From contig NZ_CAJKOX010000046.1 in NCBI RefSeq assembly GCF_905201705.1, positions 1 through 32,625 on the forward strand: 32,625 nucleotides of DNA, in the 5' to 3' direction. Shown here one piece after another: positions 31,357 to 32,625 of the stretch (the stretch's first letter is position 1; each line of letters opens with the position of its first letter). The notes beneath the pieces were generated by a model, which did no database searches, was not told the origin of the DNA, and worked only from the letters and a program-made list of their open reading frames with translations. The translations under genes and the position numbers were made by a program. Source of the stretch: an uncultured Marvinbryantia sp. (GTDB lineage: Bacteria > Bacillota > Clostridia > Lachnospirales > Lachnospiraceae).

Positions 31357-32439
31357 CTAAGTATTGTTTGAATGAAATATCCGTTCTGTGAGCTTTCTCA
31401 CCCCACAGAGATCAAATATTGTTTTTCTGACATAATCGATCAGACTGCACGAAATATAAATACACAGCGCGATTCCCAGAACACCGGGCACTGCAGCCCA
31501 CCATGTCCTAAAAGCAAGATTTGCAGATATTCCCTTGATGATATTCTCCCAGATCAGCGGATGCGTATGTATAATATAGACGGAAAACGCCACCGGAGAC
31601 GCCGTCATAATAATCCTTTTCAGCCACGTTTTCCTGATCTTTACATTTTCAAAAATCAGAAAAAGGCAAAGCGCAGATAAAAAAATCGTCGGCGTCGTGT
31701 ATCCGGTAAACATCCTGCCAAACCGCGGCTCACCGAACACTTTTCTGGTATGATTTTCTACCACTATTTTAAACGCCCAGGAAAATGCCGTCAATGCAAA
31801 ATAAACGCAGGCGTACTGATACTTTTTCCATCTTTTAAAGCTGCAGGTGCGGATGCAGGCGCCAAACAGATATAAAATAACCAGCCATACAAAGCTGTAA
31901 CCGCCCACTAACTGCAAAAAATCTGACTGATTAACCTTCGGCACTGCTGTGACGACACAAAACAGCAAAAACATCACCAGCATCATGCGTCTGCGTTCCT
32001 TTTCGTCCAGAGCGTTGACCAGCTTATTCAGATAAGGCATTACGATAAATAATCCGGCATACGCACTGAAATACCAGTAGGTTCCCCAGGAAACCGGAAA
32101 AATTGCTTTCCACAGACTGTTTTCCATTAAAAGATCAGGCGCGGCAATCCAGTAAAGAAGTGTAATTCCGGCGGAATAGAAAAAGACATTCAGCCACAGC
32201 TCCAGAAGCCGTGCAGGACGATGCCTGCCGGTAATACCGACGTATCCGGACAAAATACCGTAGCAGTCTACCGCACAGTAAGCGCAGGTTTCCAGAAACC
32301 AGCAGGCGTAGTATGTGCTCTCATTTCCCTGCATACGCGCCATCGCTCCTCCCGGTGAAAGGACATGCAGATTGACAATTAGGAACATGCATATCATGCG
32401 CAGCATATCCAGACCGTAATTTCTTTCTTTTTTCATCAT
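31357..32439 (-). CDS. Membrane acyltransferase (acyltransferase-3 family)
   Basis: 360 residues with about ten helices. It begins with the family motif YGLDMLRMICMFLIVNLHVL (the H is the usual catalytic residue), then CYGILSGYVGI, WGTYWYFSAYAGLFIVMPYLN and a late ASPVAFSVYIIHTHPLIWE. Such enzymes O-acetylate or acylate extracellular polysaccharide, peptidoglycan or secreted sugars. The start ATG 32439 has GAGGGA thirteen bases upstream; a second ATG directly follows and improves spacing little. It is the first gene of the run with GH42 and MATE. The 93 bases upstream to the tRNA terminator show no clear promoter boxes. Confidence 0.85.
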   Translation of the reverse strand: MMKKERNYGLDMLRMICMFLIVNLHVLSPGGAMARMQGNESTYYACWFLETCAYCAVDCYGILSGYVGITGRHRPARLLELWLNVFFYSAGITLLYWIAAPDLLMENSLWKAIFPVSWGTYWYFSAYAGLFIVMPYLNKLVNALDEKERRRMMLVMFLLFCVVTAVPKVNQSDFLQLVGGYSFVWLVILYLFGACIRTCSFKRWKKYQYACVYFALTAFSWAFKIVVENHTRKVFGEPRFGRMFTGYTTPTIFLSALCLFLIFENVKIRKTWLKRIIMTASPVAFSVYIIHTHPLIWENIIKGISANLAFRTWWAAVPGVLGIALCIYISCSLIDYVRKTIFDLCGVRKLTERIFHSNNT

Positions 32440-32532
32440 ATCGTATATCTTCCCTCTTACTTATTTCAAAAAATATGCTTCACTCACCCTGCGGAAGCTT
32501 TTTATGGCTTTTTCATAAACTCTTTCCGGTAT

Positions 32533-32566
32533 AAAAAAAGCACCGACTCAAAGGAATCAGTGCTTT
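32533..32566 (-). terminator. Terminator of the tRNA-Lys transcript
   Basis: On the minus strand AAAGCAC..GTGCTTT with a short extension (TGA/TCG) is followed by a T-run (TTTTTTTAT). It lies six bases past the tRNA 3' end. Confidence 0.85.
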
Positions 32567-32571
32567 GATCA

Positions 32572-32625
32572 TGAAGCATCGGGGATTCGAACCCCGGACA
32601 ACTTGATTAAAAGTCAAGTGCTCTA
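32572..32625 (-). tRNA. tRNA-Lys (anticodon TTT), 5' end cut by the window
   Basis: On the minus strand the window holds the D-arm end (TAGAGCA), the anticodon arm CTTGA-CTTTTAA-TCAAG with anticodon TTT, the T-arm CGGGG-TTCGAAT-CCCCG, the 3' acceptor strand ATGCTTC and discriminator A at 32572. CCA is not encoded. About 20 bases of the 5' side lie beyond the window. Confidence 0.93.

Noticed and set aside
32572..32625. tRNA-Lys 3' end as an integration site
   Set aside because: No integrase and no second copy of the tRNA 3' end are seen in the window.

Overview
The window looks like a chromosomal segment of a gut-type Clostridia, most likely a Lachnospiraceae member. Pointers are strong AGGAGG ribosome sites, TTGACA/TATAAT promoters, NatA/NatB-type exporters paired with PadR and DUF2812, a secreted GH43 pair, and a conjugative-element protein of the kind common in that family. 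No species can be named from sequence alone.

Layout. (a) 1-553: the tail of a DUF3849-type mobile-element protein that runs into the 3' end of pstB, so an element boundary probably lies near 480-530. (b) 534-4154, minus: pstS-pstC-pstA-pstB, with no phoU in view. PstS is circularly permuted relative to the textbook protein and lacks a lipobox cysteine. (c) 4357-7734, minus: an operon of a VTC-type polyphosphate polymerase, a DUF4956 membrane protein and a Cthe_2159-like secreted carbohydrate-binding protein with a 15-residue acidic repeat. TTCACA/TTTACA hexamers on an 11-bp period occur upstream of both pstS and the VTC gene, suggesting shared phosphate control. (d) 7991-14487: two secreted GH43/CBM6-like proteins beside a GHKL sensor kinase and a LytTR response regulator. 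Both GH43 promoters carry GGAACRAAC direct repeats on a 21-bp period, each 31 bp from a TATAAT box. This is the strongest candidate for a new regulated system. (e) 14635-20606, minus: PadR, DUF2812, an ABC ATPase, two ABC-2 permeases and a ZIP transporter, fired from a consensus promoter with a perfect 11-bp-arm palindrome just downstream. (f) 20619-21402: a decayed zone with a frameshifted, internally deleted mobile-element-type gene and a DUF2812 relic. (g) 21187-26424, plus: OmpR-type regulator, one-helix kinase, MacB-type ATPase and an 833-residue double-FtsX permease, a four-gene peptide-sensing/export type system. (h) 26525-32439, minus: acyltransferase, GH42 beta-galactosidase and MATE exporter in a tight run, then a DUF4143 ATPase behind a phased operator array. 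(i) The window ends inside a tRNA-Lys(TTT) gene with its terminator.

How the genes fit together (inference): phosphate uptake plus polyphosphate synthesis form one nutrient module; the LytTR pair switches on two extracellular glycan-acting proteins; the GH42 cluster handles galactosides; and two separate exporter loci respond to outside compounds. All family assignments come from reading motifs, not from database searches.
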